Assembly: GCA_023253875.1 (NCBI GenBank)
Contig: JALRFC010000012.1
Coordinates: 1 to 19,005, forward strand
DNA: 19,005 nt
Origin: Candidatus Kapaibacterium sp.
Lineage (GTDB): Bacteria > Bacteroidota > Ignavibacteria > Kapaibacteriales > UBA961
Reading direction: 5' to 3'
Below the pieces are notes generated by a model. That model did not search any database. It was not told the DNA's origin and saw nothing but the letters and a program-made list of their open reading frames with translations. A program made the position numbers and the translations under genes. This document shows, one piece after another, positions 7,292-14,382 of the stretch (the first letter of the stretch is position 1; the number at the start of each line of letters is the position of its first letter).

Positions 7292-7699
7292 ATGGAGCAA
7301 ATCACAAATATCCTCATTGTGTGTGCATTATTGAGTATAACCATCCTAGCAATTGTCTGCGTGATGTTTATGTTGAAAGCTCAAACTGCTCTGCAAGAGC
7401 TTATGAAATATGTTGGAAATCTTGCTCAAACAGTACAAAAAATTGAAGCTGATTCACAACCTGTGTTCACTCAATTGGAAACAACTTTGCAAGATACATC
7501 CACTACAATGAAATCACTGCAAAAACAGATGACAACTGTAGAGGGAGCTCTCGACTCAATCAAGCAAATAGCAGATAGAGTCAATGATTTGGAAGCAAAA
7601 TTGCAAGCGAAGATCGAAAAGCCTGTTATGCAAGCGGCAGGTTTTGTATCAGGAATAACGAATGCAATTGAAACATTCATGTCAGAATTCAAAAAATAA
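7292..7699 (+). CDS. DUF948-like single-pass membrane protein with coiled coil
   Basis: 135 residues from ATG 7292. One transmembrane helix at about 6-28 is followed by a long helical region (30-115) with regular hydrophobic spacing, rich in Q, T, E and K, and ending in a short hydrophobic stretch and a lysine tail. This is the plan of DUF948 proteins, which often sit beside ytxH. The frame also has a TTG at 7283 that overlaps the ytxH stop (TTGA); ATG 7292 is preferred but lacks a Shine-Dalgarno. Its function is unknown; the architecture suggests a membrane-anchored coiled-coil partner of the YtxH protein. Confidence 0.75.
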   Translation: MEQITNILIVCALLSITILAIVCVMFMLKAQTALQELMKYVGNLAQTVQKIEADSQPVFTQLETTLQDTSTTMKSLQKQMTTVEGALDSIKQIADRVNDLEAKLQAKIEKPVMQAAGFVSGITNAIETFMSEFKK

Positions 7700-7716
7700 A
7701 TACTAATAACTGAGTA

Positions 7717-7747
7717 ATACCCCCTCCATGATCAATGGTGGGGGTAT
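7717..7747 (+). other. Strong hairpin in the mfd leader (terminator, attenuator or operator)
   Basis: Arms ATACCCCC-T-CCAT (7717-7729) and ATGG-T-GGGGGTAT (7735-7747) pair over 12 base pairs with a single T-T mismatch and a 5-base loop GATCA. It lies in the only sizeable gap (62 bases) of the long plus-strand run, between the DUF948 gene and mfd, and the right arm ends 14 bases before the mfd ATG. No T-run follows it on either strand, so it is not a standard intrinsic terminator. The five-G run stands out in this AT-rich DNA. Confidence 0.6.
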
Positions 7748-7761
7748 ATGTATTGTATAGC

Positions 7762-10700
7762 ATGAAAAAACATCCTCTATTACAACATCTTTCTAAGAAA
7801 AACACCATCCAACAATTGATTGCAGATGCTAAGGGGATTGAAAATCGTACACCTCTTTATATTTCAGACACGAGTTCTGCATATAAACATGTACTCATGT
7901 CTTTATTACGAGGTCAAATTCAAGATAAAATCATCTATTTAACCTCTTCTGCCGAAAAAGCTTCAGAAGTGTATTTTGATTTATCGTCTATGCTAGATGA
8001 AGAAATCCTTCATTTACTAGCCCTACCTGAACATCATCTTCATTTACTACATGAAGACATAGATCCGGAAGTATTAAGAACAGTCGACACTTTGCTAGCT
8101 TTCAATAAAAGTGAGAAAGGAATATTGATTCTTCCAATGCATTTATTGGAACTACAATACCCAGCACCTAAAGCACTGGAACAACATAGCATTTCAATCA
8201 AAAGAGGTGCTACAATTCCATTCAAGCAATTCACGAATTCTTTGATGTTTCAAGGATTTGAACGGAAGGATTATGTATCTCAACAAGGTGAAATATCCAT
8301 AAGAGGAGGTATAGTTGACATATTTCCTTTGGGACATGATGTGCCTATTCGAATTGAGTTTTGGGGCGATGAGATTGAATCACTCAGAGAATATGAACCG
8401 CAATCTCAAAGAAGTATCAAAGAGCTGGAATCCTATGATTTCATAGGAGTATTGTATCATGAGAAAGACGAACAGTTTACTTCAAATCTATTTGATCATA
8501 TTAACCAAGATTCAGTTTTACTTGTTTTTGAAGATGATACTGCTCTGAACTCCATGCATGATAAGCATGAAACAATTATTCAACAATTCAGAAGAATTAT
8601 ATTTTCAGAATCGCGGAATGTGTACCCGGAATTAAGATCGAATGAACAACCTAATTATTCAGCATCCGTTCAAATGTGTGCTAAATCTGTGATTTCATCT
8701 ATTATCGATGGATATACGGTATTTCTGTGCGCAGATGGACAAGCACATATTCAGCGATTCAAAGACCTATTCATGCTTTCACTTGAGCAAGATGAAGTTG
8801 TTGATGGGTATATACCTGAACAGATAGCAGAAGAAGAAATCTTACGAAAGATCAAGTGGATTGATTCCACTTTGTCCACCGGTTTCACTTGTTCTGCATT
8901 AAAGATTGCAGTTATCACTGAGCATCAATTATTTGAAAGAAAACATTTTCAAAAATCAGGACATGTAAAGCGATTTGCCGGTATTTCTCTCAAAGATTTG
9001 CAACAGATGCATATTGGGGATTATGTTGTTCATGTAGATAAAGGTATTGGTCAATATGATGGTTTGGTCACCATTCATATTAATCAGCAACAACAAGAAT
9101 GTGTTCGACTGCTTTATCATGGTGGTGATGTCCTTTTTGTACATCTTAATAATATTCATAAGATTCAAAAGTATTCAGCACAAGAGGCATCCAAACCCAC
9201 ATTGAGTAGATTGGGTTCGAGTGAATGGGAGAAGAAAAAGCAAAAAACCAAGAAACGCATCAAGGATATTGCTCGTGAGCTTATCAAATTATATGCAATG
9301 CGTAAATCTGAACCCGGATTTCAATTTCCCATCGATACACATTGGCAAAAAGAATTTGAAGCATCATTCATGTATGAAGACACGATTGATCAAGCCAAAG
9401 CAACCGAAGATGTCAAGAGAGATATGGAAAGCACACTTCCAATGGATAGATTGGTGTGCGGAGATGTTGGATTCGGAAAGACAGAAGTTGCCATAAGAGC
9501 GGCATTCAAAGCTGTACAAGCAGGTAAACAAGTGGCTGTACTTGTTCCGACCACAATCCTTGCTCATCAGCATTTCCATACTTTTTCTGATCGTTTGCGA
9601 CATTATCCGGTATCAGTAGAGGTCATTAGTCGATTTAGACAACAATCAGATCAAAAGCAAATAGTGGATGATATCGCTGCGGGAAAAATCGATATTCTTA
9701 TCGGTACGCATAGAATACTGAGTAAAGACATTCAATTCAGAGATTTAGGTCTACTTATCATTGATGAAGAACAACGCTTTGGTGTAAGTGCTAAGGAAAA
9801 ATTGAGAAATCTTAGAGTTTCTGTTGATACATTGACATTGACAGCTACACCAATACCACGAACACTCAATTTTTCACTCATGGGAGCAAGAGACCTAAGT
9901 GTGATTGAAACTCCTCCGAGAAATAGACTGCCTGTTCATACTGTGATTCATGAATGGGATGATACGCTTTTGCATGAATCCATTGCAAGAGAAATCGGAA
10001 GAGGTGGACAAATTTATGTAGTGAATGACAATATCAAGGATTTGGATAAGATACATCAAAAACTCCTCTCTATATTTCCATCCATACGATGTGCAAAAGC
10101 ACATGGACAAATGGATTCCGAACAACTTGAAAAGGTTATGGAAGCATTTTTAGAGAAAAAGATAGATTGTTTATTGTCTACAAAAATAGTGGAGTCCGGA
10201 CTCGATATTCCAAATGCAAATACCATCATTATTAATAATGCAGATAATTTTGGTCTTGCTGAATTGTATCAATTACGTGGTAGAGTTGGTCGATCAAATA
10301 CACAAGCTTATTGTCATTTGATCATTCCACCTATACAAACAATCACGCCCCAAGCAGTGAGAAGACTCCAAGCTTTGGAAGAGTTCACCGAACTTGGAAG
10401 TGGATTTCATTTGGCGATGCGTGATCTTGAAATCCGAGGAGCAGGAAATTTACTTGGTGCTGAACAAAGCGGATTCATTGCAGATATGGGCTTAGAATTG
10501 TATCAAACAATTCTTGAAGAAGCTGTGTCTGAATTGAAAGAAGAAGAATTTACAGATCTCTTCAAGGATTATGTCGCAGACCGGAAAGTCAAAAAAGTCA
10601 ATTTGGACATTGCAATTGATATTTCAAGTGATGCATTATTACCTTCCGGCTATATTTCCCATGATGGTGAACGATTTGAATATTATCGAAGATTATATAA

Positions 10701-11058
10701 TGTTCGAAGCGAAACCGAATTGTTGAATATCATTTCTGAAATCATTGATAGATATGGTCAATTACCCGAAATAGCAGAAAACCTTATGTTTGCAATACGT
10801 TTGCGTGTAATAGCTTTATCCTTTGGTTTCAATAGGATACTATTTAAGAATAATGTTCTAGCTATAGAGTTTCCACCTGATAATAATTCTGCTTTCTATC
10901 ATACCATGTTCCCAGGAATTTTAGATGCGGTTGCAACCGGTGAATTCGGATCATTGATCAATCAAGAACATAAGGTATTATTACATATCCCTTGTGAAAC
11001 AAGAGAACAATCATTGCATATTCTTTCATCATTACAGCGATTTATGATTCCAGGTTGA
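7762..11058 (+). CDS. mfd: Transcription-repair coupling factor Mfd
   Basis: Large ATP-driven translocase that removes RNA polymerase stalled at DNA damage and recruits UvrA. 1098 residues from ATG 7762, the normal size. The N-terminal UvrB-like region contains ERKDYVSQQGEISIRGGIVD and a following DIFPLG. The RNA-polymerase-interacting domain begins at GDYVVHVDKGIGQYDG (from residue 419). Superfamily-2 helicase motifs follow: Walker A GDVGFGKT (567-574), DEEQ (668-671), TATPIPRTL and QLRGRVGRS (837-845). The TRCF domain fills the C-terminus. The open frame extends to ATG 7735, but that codon lies inside the leader hairpin; ATG 7762 gives the usual MKK-type start. Four bases separate it from kdsB. 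Confidence 0.97.
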   Translation: MKKHPLLQHLSKKNTIQQLIADAKGIENRTPLYISDTSSAYKHVLMSLLRGQIQDKIIYLTSSAEKASEVYFDLSSMLDEEILHLLALPEHHLHLLHEDIDPEVLRTVDTLLAFNKSEKGILILPMHLLELQYPAPKALEQHSISIKRGATIPFKQFTNSLMFQGFERKDYVSQQGEISIRGGIVDIFPLGHDVPIRIEFWGDEIESLREYEPQSQRSIKELESYDFIGVLYHEKDEQFTSNLFDHINQDSVLLVFEDDTALNSMHDKHETIIQQFRRIIFSESRNVYPELRSNEQPNYSASVQMCAKSVISSIIDGYTVFLCADGQAHIQRFKDLFMLSLEQDEVVDGYIPEQIAEEEILRKIKWIDSTLSTGFTCSALKIAVITEHQLFERKHFQKSGHVKRFAGISLKDLQQMHIGDYVVHVDKGIGQYDGLVTIHINQQQQECVRLLYHGGDVLFVHLNNIHKIQKYSAQEASKPTLSRLGSSEWEKKKQKTKKRIKDIARELIKLYAMRKSEPGFQFPIDTHWQKEFEASFMYEDTIDQAKATEDVKRDMESTLPMDRLVCGDVGFGKTEVAIRAAFKAVQAGKQVAVLVPTTILAHQHFHTFSDRLRHYPVSVEVISRFRQQSDQKQIVDDIAAGKIDILIGTHRILSKDIQFRDLGLLIIDEEQRFGVSAKEKLRNLRVSVDTLTLTATPIPRTLNFSLMGARDLSVIETPPRNRLPVHTVIHEWDDTLLHESIAREIGRGGQIYVVNDNIKDLDKIHQKLLSIFPSIRCAKAHGQMDSEQLEKVMEAFLEKKIDCLLSTKIVESGLDIPNANTIIINNADNFGLAELYQLRGRVGRSNTQAYCHLIIPPIQTITPQAVRRLQALEEFTELGSGFHLAMRDLEIRGAGNLLGAEQSGFIADMGLELYQTILEEAVSELKEEEFTDLFKDYVADRKVKKVNLDIAIDISSDALLPSGYISHDGERFEYYRRLYNVRSETELLNIISEIIDRYGQLPEIAENLMFAIRLRVIALSFGFNRILFKNNVLAIEFPPDNNSAFYHTMFPGILDAVATGEFGSLINQEHKVLLHIPCETREQSLHILSSLQRFMIPG

Positions 11059-11062
11059 TACA

Positions 11063-11809
11063 ATGAAAACTATTTGCATAATTCCTGCGCGCCTGCAATC
11101 AACAAGATTACCGAAGAAAGTACTCATGCAATTGGGAGAATCTTCCATTATTGAACATGTGTATCATAATTGTGTCAAAGCAAATGTATTCTCAGACATT
11201 CTTATTGCTGTTGATGAAATTGAAATGTATGAGCATTGCACAGTGTTTTGTGATCGAGTGATCAAAACTAATATAGAGCATGGTTCAGGGACGGACAGAA
11301 TCTATGAGGCATATATTTCTAGCAAAATACAAGCAGATTATATTGTCAATGTCCAAGCAGATGAGCCCTTTTTAGATGGTCAACATATTGCTCAGCTCGT
11401 CCAGGAACATCAAAGTACTCCATGTGATGTCATGACTGCCATGACCAGAATATATGAAAGCGAAGAATTACATGCTTCTTCTTGCGTGAAAGTTGTAGTC
11501 GGAAGCAATCAAAGAGCATTATATTTTTCTCGATCCCCAATTCCATGTGTCCGAGATTATCCATCTGATGAATGGGTTCACTATCATGAATACATGAAGC
11601 ATATTGGAATATACTCTTATACTGAAGCTAGTTTGAAGAAATTTGTAGAGTCTCCAATCGGTAGACTTGAGCAAGTAGAAAAACTGGAACAATTACGTCT
11701 GCTTGAGCAAGGGTTCACGTATTCATGTATTGAATTACAATATGATGGATTTGGCATTGATACCATTGATGATTACAATAAAGCACTTAAGAGAATGAAT
11801 CGTGAATGA
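11063..11809 (+). CDS. kdsB: 3-deoxy-manno-octulosonate cytidylyltransferase (CMP-Kdo synthetase)
   Basis: Activates Kdo with CTP to CMP-Kdo for transfer to lipid A. 248 residues, the standard length. The nucleotide-binding start IPARLQSTRLPKK (7-19) is intact. HGSGTDR (73-79) and NVQADEPF (96-103), with metal-binding D100, are family signatures. KHIGIYSY, EKLEQLRLLE and GIDTIDD near the C-terminus also match. It lies four bases after mfd and shares a transcription unit with kdsC about 4 kb upstream, placing two steps of Kdo metabolism together; kdsA and kdsD are not in the window. Confidence 0.96.
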   Translation: MKTICIIPARLQSTRLPKKVLMQLGESSIIEHVYHNCVKANVFSDILIAVDEIEMYEHCTVFCDRVIKTNIEHGSGTDRIYEAYISSKIQADYIVNVQADEPFLDGQHIAQLVQEHQSTPCDVMTAMTRIYESEELHASSCVKVVVGSNQRALYFSRSPIPCVRDYPSDEWVHYHEYMKHIGIYSYTEASLKKFVESPIGRLEQVEKLEQLRLLEQGFTYSCIELQYDGFGIDTIDDYNKALKRMNRE

Positions 11810-11822
11810 ACAATTCGCACAT

Positions 11823-12488
11823 ATGATTATTGCGATTGATGGGCCGGCAGGTTCGGGTAAATCAACTACAGCAAGATTGGTAGCCAAGAAACTTGGATTT
11901 ATCTATGTTGATACGGGAGCAATGTATAGAGCTGTCACTTTGTATTGGTTAGAACAAGGAAAGCCTTCCATTCAGGAATTCATCCTCAATCTTCCTATCA
12001 TTACATTAGGTATACATCCAGAAACACATGAACAACAGACCTTTTTGAATGGTATTGATGTCTCCGGCAAGATTAGAAGCAGAGAAGTCACCGAAAATGT
12101 GAGTTATATAAGTTCTTTGAAACCCGTACGTGAGAAAATGGTTGAAATGCAAAGGAACATAGGCAATTCACAGAGTGTTGTCATGGATGGTCGAGATATT
12201 GGAACAGCCGTTTTTCCAAATGCGGATGTGAAAATATTCATGATTGCCGATATTCAAGAAAGAGCAATGCGTCGATTGCAAGAAATGAAAATACAGTCAA
12301 TAATGCCATTGCCAAGCTTAGCTGATCTGATGGAAACAATTAAACAGCGTGATGCATTTGACTCTTCGAGAGAAATAGATCCATTAAAAAAAGCAGATGA
12401 TGCTGTATTACTTGATACTTCCAAACTTTCGATTGAAGATCAGGCAACAAAGATCATTGAATTGGTTCATACTTTTAATAATCAATAA
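11823..12488 (+). CDS. cmk: Cytidylate kinase
   Basis: Phosphorylates CMP and dCMP with ATP. From ATG 11823 it has 221 residues, the usual size. The P-loop GPAGSGKST is at 7-15, VDTGAMYRAVT is the CMP-binding segment, MDGRDIGTAVFP is the second signature, and the lid region has RDAFDSSREIDPLKKADDA. The frame also offers a GTG at 11802 that would overlap kdsB by 8 bases and add seven residues. ATG 11823 is preferred because the protein then begins directly with the P-loop strand (MIIAIDGPAG). CMP-Kdo use by LPS synthesis releases CMP, so a kinase beside kdsB makes metabolic sense (inference). Confidence 0.95.
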   Translation: MIIAIDGPAGSGKSTTARLVAKKLGFIYVDTGAMYRAVTLYWLEQGKPSIQEFILNLPIITLGIHPETHEQQTFLNGIDVSGKIRSREVTENVSYISSLKPVREKMVEMQRNIGNSQSVVMDGRDIGTAVFPNADVKIFMIADIQERAMRRLQEMKIQSIMPLPSLADLMETIKQRDAFDSSREIDPLKKADDAVLLDTSKLSIEDQATKIIELVHTFNNQ

Positions 12489-12494
12489 ACTGGA

Positions 12495-13421
12495 ATGGAC
12501 ATGGAAATCACCATAGACAGATATTCAGGATTTTGCTGGGGTGTTGTTCGAACAGTCGTCATCGCAGAAGAATCTTTGGATCAATTTGAACAAGTCTATG
12601 TTTTGGGACATATCATTCATAATCCGAAAGAAATACAAAGACTAGAAGACAAGGGCTTGCAAACAATTACAGTGCATGATTTCCCACGCATTGCAGAAGA
12701 AGCCAAGCAATTGGGAAAGCAACCTAAAGTGTTGATTCGTGCTCATGGTGAACCACCGGAAACCTATAGAAAAGCCCTTGAATTAGGTATAGAAATCATT
12801 GATGCTACTTGTCCTGTTGTAACAAAACTCCAAGAACGAGTGCGCAAATTTTATGATCAGGGTTATCAGATAGTGATTTTTGGTAAAAAAGACCATGCAG
12901 AAGTACTCGGTGTAAGAGGAGTCTGCAATGATAAATGTATTGTCGTCATGACCGTTGAAGAAGCCTTAGAACATGTTAATTTGGATACAAAAACAGTATT
13001 GTTCTCTCAAACAACCATGGATAGACCAACTTTTGTCTTGATCAAAGAGGCATTGCAGTCTAGAATCAAAGATTTGATCATAGATTCCATGGAAGGTATC
13101 GCTACTGAGTTTCATGCAAAAGATACCATTTGTGGTCAAGTTTCCGGCAGAGAAGACATGTTGAAAAAATATGCTTCCGACCATGATTGCATTCTTTTTG
13201 TGGCTGGAAAAGCAAGCTCAAATGGAAAAGTACTGTATGATGTTTGCAGGGAAGTTAATCCTCGAACATATTTTATTGAAGACATATCAGAGATTCAAGA
13301 AGAATGGTTCTCCAATGCCCAATCAATCGGGATTACAGGAGCTACTTCTACACCTCAATGGTATATGAATCATGTTAAAGAACATCTTAGTAAATTCGCA
13401 AGTCAGATTTCTACCAATTAA
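12495..13421 (+). CDS. ispH: 4-hydroxy-3-methylbut-2-enyl diphosphate reductase
   Basis: Last step of the MEP isoprenoid pathway; an iron-sulfur enzyme yielding IPP and DMAPP. 308 residues. The three cluster cysteines are C14 (GFCWGV), C106 (DATCPVV) and C213 (DTICGQVSGRE). Active-site histidines are H42 (HIIHNP), H84 (RAHGE) and H134 (GKKDH). SSNG (241-244) and TGATSTP (281-287) correspond to the substrate diphosphate-binding loops. The CGQVSGRE and GATSTP variants differ from the E. coli wording and are, from memory, the form seen in Bacteroidota. The start is ATG 12495 or the in-frame ATG 12501. Six bases follow cmk. Confidence 0.95.
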   Translation: MDMEITIDRYSGFCWGVVRTVVIAEESLDQFEQVYVLGHIIHNPKEIQRLEDKGLQTITVHDFPRIAEEAKQLGKQPKVLIRAHGEPPETYRKALELGIEIIDATCPVVTKLQERVRKFYDQGYQIVIFGKKDHAEVLGVRGVCNDKCIVVMTVEEALEHVNLDTKTVLFSQTTMDRPTFVLIKEALQSRIKDLIIDSMEGIATEFHAKDTICGQVSGREDMLKKYASDHDCILFVAGKASSNGKVLYDVCREVNPRTYFIEDISEIQEEWFSNAQSIGITGATSTPQWYMNHVKEHLSKFASQISTN

Positions 13422-13432
13422 TATTTACAGAC

Positions 13433-13648
13433 ATGACAATCATTTATTTGCTTTTGATTGCGATTAGTGTGTTTTTATACACCATTTCAGCAATAGTAAT
13501 TAGTCAAGAAGCTTCATTGTTTATCGCTGAATCTACCGGCAATGCAACATTGGGTACACTCACCTCAGTGTGTACCGGAATTATTCTCATAGTTGGTGTT
13601 GGATATGTGGCTGTTCGTTTTGTCCTCGCACGTTTCACCAAATTGTGA
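13433..13648 (+). CDS. Small two-helix membrane protein of unknown function
   Basis: 71 residues with two strongly hydrophobic segments (about 3-23 and 46-66). They are joined by a polar loop carrying E26 and E33 and followed by a basic tail (R62, R67, K70). By the positive-inside rule both ends would be cytoplasmic and the loop periplasmic. I recognise no family. It is probably real: it fits exactly between ispH (11 bases upstream) and bshB1 (2 bases downstream) and has a membrane-protein composition rather than that of a chance frame. No Shine-Dalgarno is visible. Confidence 0.65.
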   Translation: MTIIYLLLIAISVFLYTISAIVISQEASLFIAESTGNATLGTLTSVCTGIILIVGVGYVAVRFVLARFTKL

Positions 13649-13650
13649 TC

Positions 13651-14382
13651 ATGGATATTTTACAGTCTGACATACTTGTATTCTCTGCACATCCAGATGA
13701 TGCGGAATTGGGATGTGGAGGTACTATCAAAGATCTCACTCTCAAAGGACATACCGTCACACTCATCGATGCAACGAAAGGTGAGATGGGTTCTAGAGGA
13801 GATATTGAGCAAAGAGCAAGAGAAGCGGCACAATCTGACTCTATCCTTGGAAATCAACAAAGAATTAATCTTGGTTTTGAAGATGGTAATCTTCTTCTCA
13901 GTCGAGAATATTGTGATATCGTTGCCACGTATATTCGATTGATCAAACCAAAAATGATCATTTTGCCACCGAAATTTGAACGACATCCTGATCATGAAGG
14001 GATGCATGCAATAGTGAGAAATGCATATTTCATTGCCGGATTACATAAAAAGTCATTACCATATCTTGGAAGTGTAACTGACCCATGGAGACCAATATCC
14101 ATGTTCTGTTATATACAAGCATATCATCAAGAACCCGATTTTATCATAGATATCTCTCATACATTTGCATCCAAGATTCGATCTGTAGAATGTTATGAGA
14201 GTCAAGTATATGTCCCCGGGAAGAATGTGGAAGGACCAAATACATATATTTCAGGTCCAAATTTCATGGATGCCGTTCATGCCAGAGCACGATATTTTGG
14301 CTCTATGATACAATGTGATTATGGCGAAGGTTTTCTCGCCAGAGAACCTATCGGTTTACCTTCAATCAGTGCATTTCTGTGA
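13651..14382 (+). CDS. bshB1: Bacillithiol biosynthesis deacetylase BshB1-type (PIG-L/LmbE family)
   Basis: Zinc-dependent deacetylase expected to convert GlcNAc-malate to GlcN-malate in bacillithiol synthesis. 243 residues from ATG 13651. SAHPDDAELGCGGT (12-25) is the PIG-L zinc motif; the second zinc region is RHPDHEGMHA (111-120). KGEMGSRGDIEQRA (43-56) and the C-terminal ARARYFGSMIQCDYGEGFLAREPIG (211-235 region) are the BshB1-specific parts, absent from other LmbE proteins. The frame extends upstream to 13570, but that overlaps the small membrane protein; ATG 13651 starts just before the first strand. bshA and bshC are not in the window. The stop overlaps the next start (GTGA). Confidence 0.9.
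   Translation: MDILQSDILVFSAHPDDAELGCGGTIKDLTLKGHTVTLIDATKGEMGSRGDIEQRAREAAQSDSILGNQQRINLGFEDGNLLLSREYCDIVATYIRLIKPKMIILPPKFERHPDHEGMHAIVRNAYFIAGLHKKSLPYLGSVTDPWRPISMFCYIQAYHQEPDFIIDISHTFASKIRSVECYESQVYVPGKNVEGPNTYISGPNFMDAVHARARYFGSMIQCDYGEGFLAREPIGLPSISAFL

Noticed and set aside
7016..7300. 94-residue minus-strand and 96-residue plus-strand frames across ytxH
   Set aside because: Both are explained by the alanine-rich ytxH codons read in other frames; ytxH has the Shine-Dalgarno and family motifs.
13660..14007. 115-residue open frame on the minus strand opposite bshB1
   Set aside because: It lies wholly inside a well-conserved enzyme gene, has an odd Cys/Arg/Phe-rich composition and no motif. 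It looks like a shadow frame.
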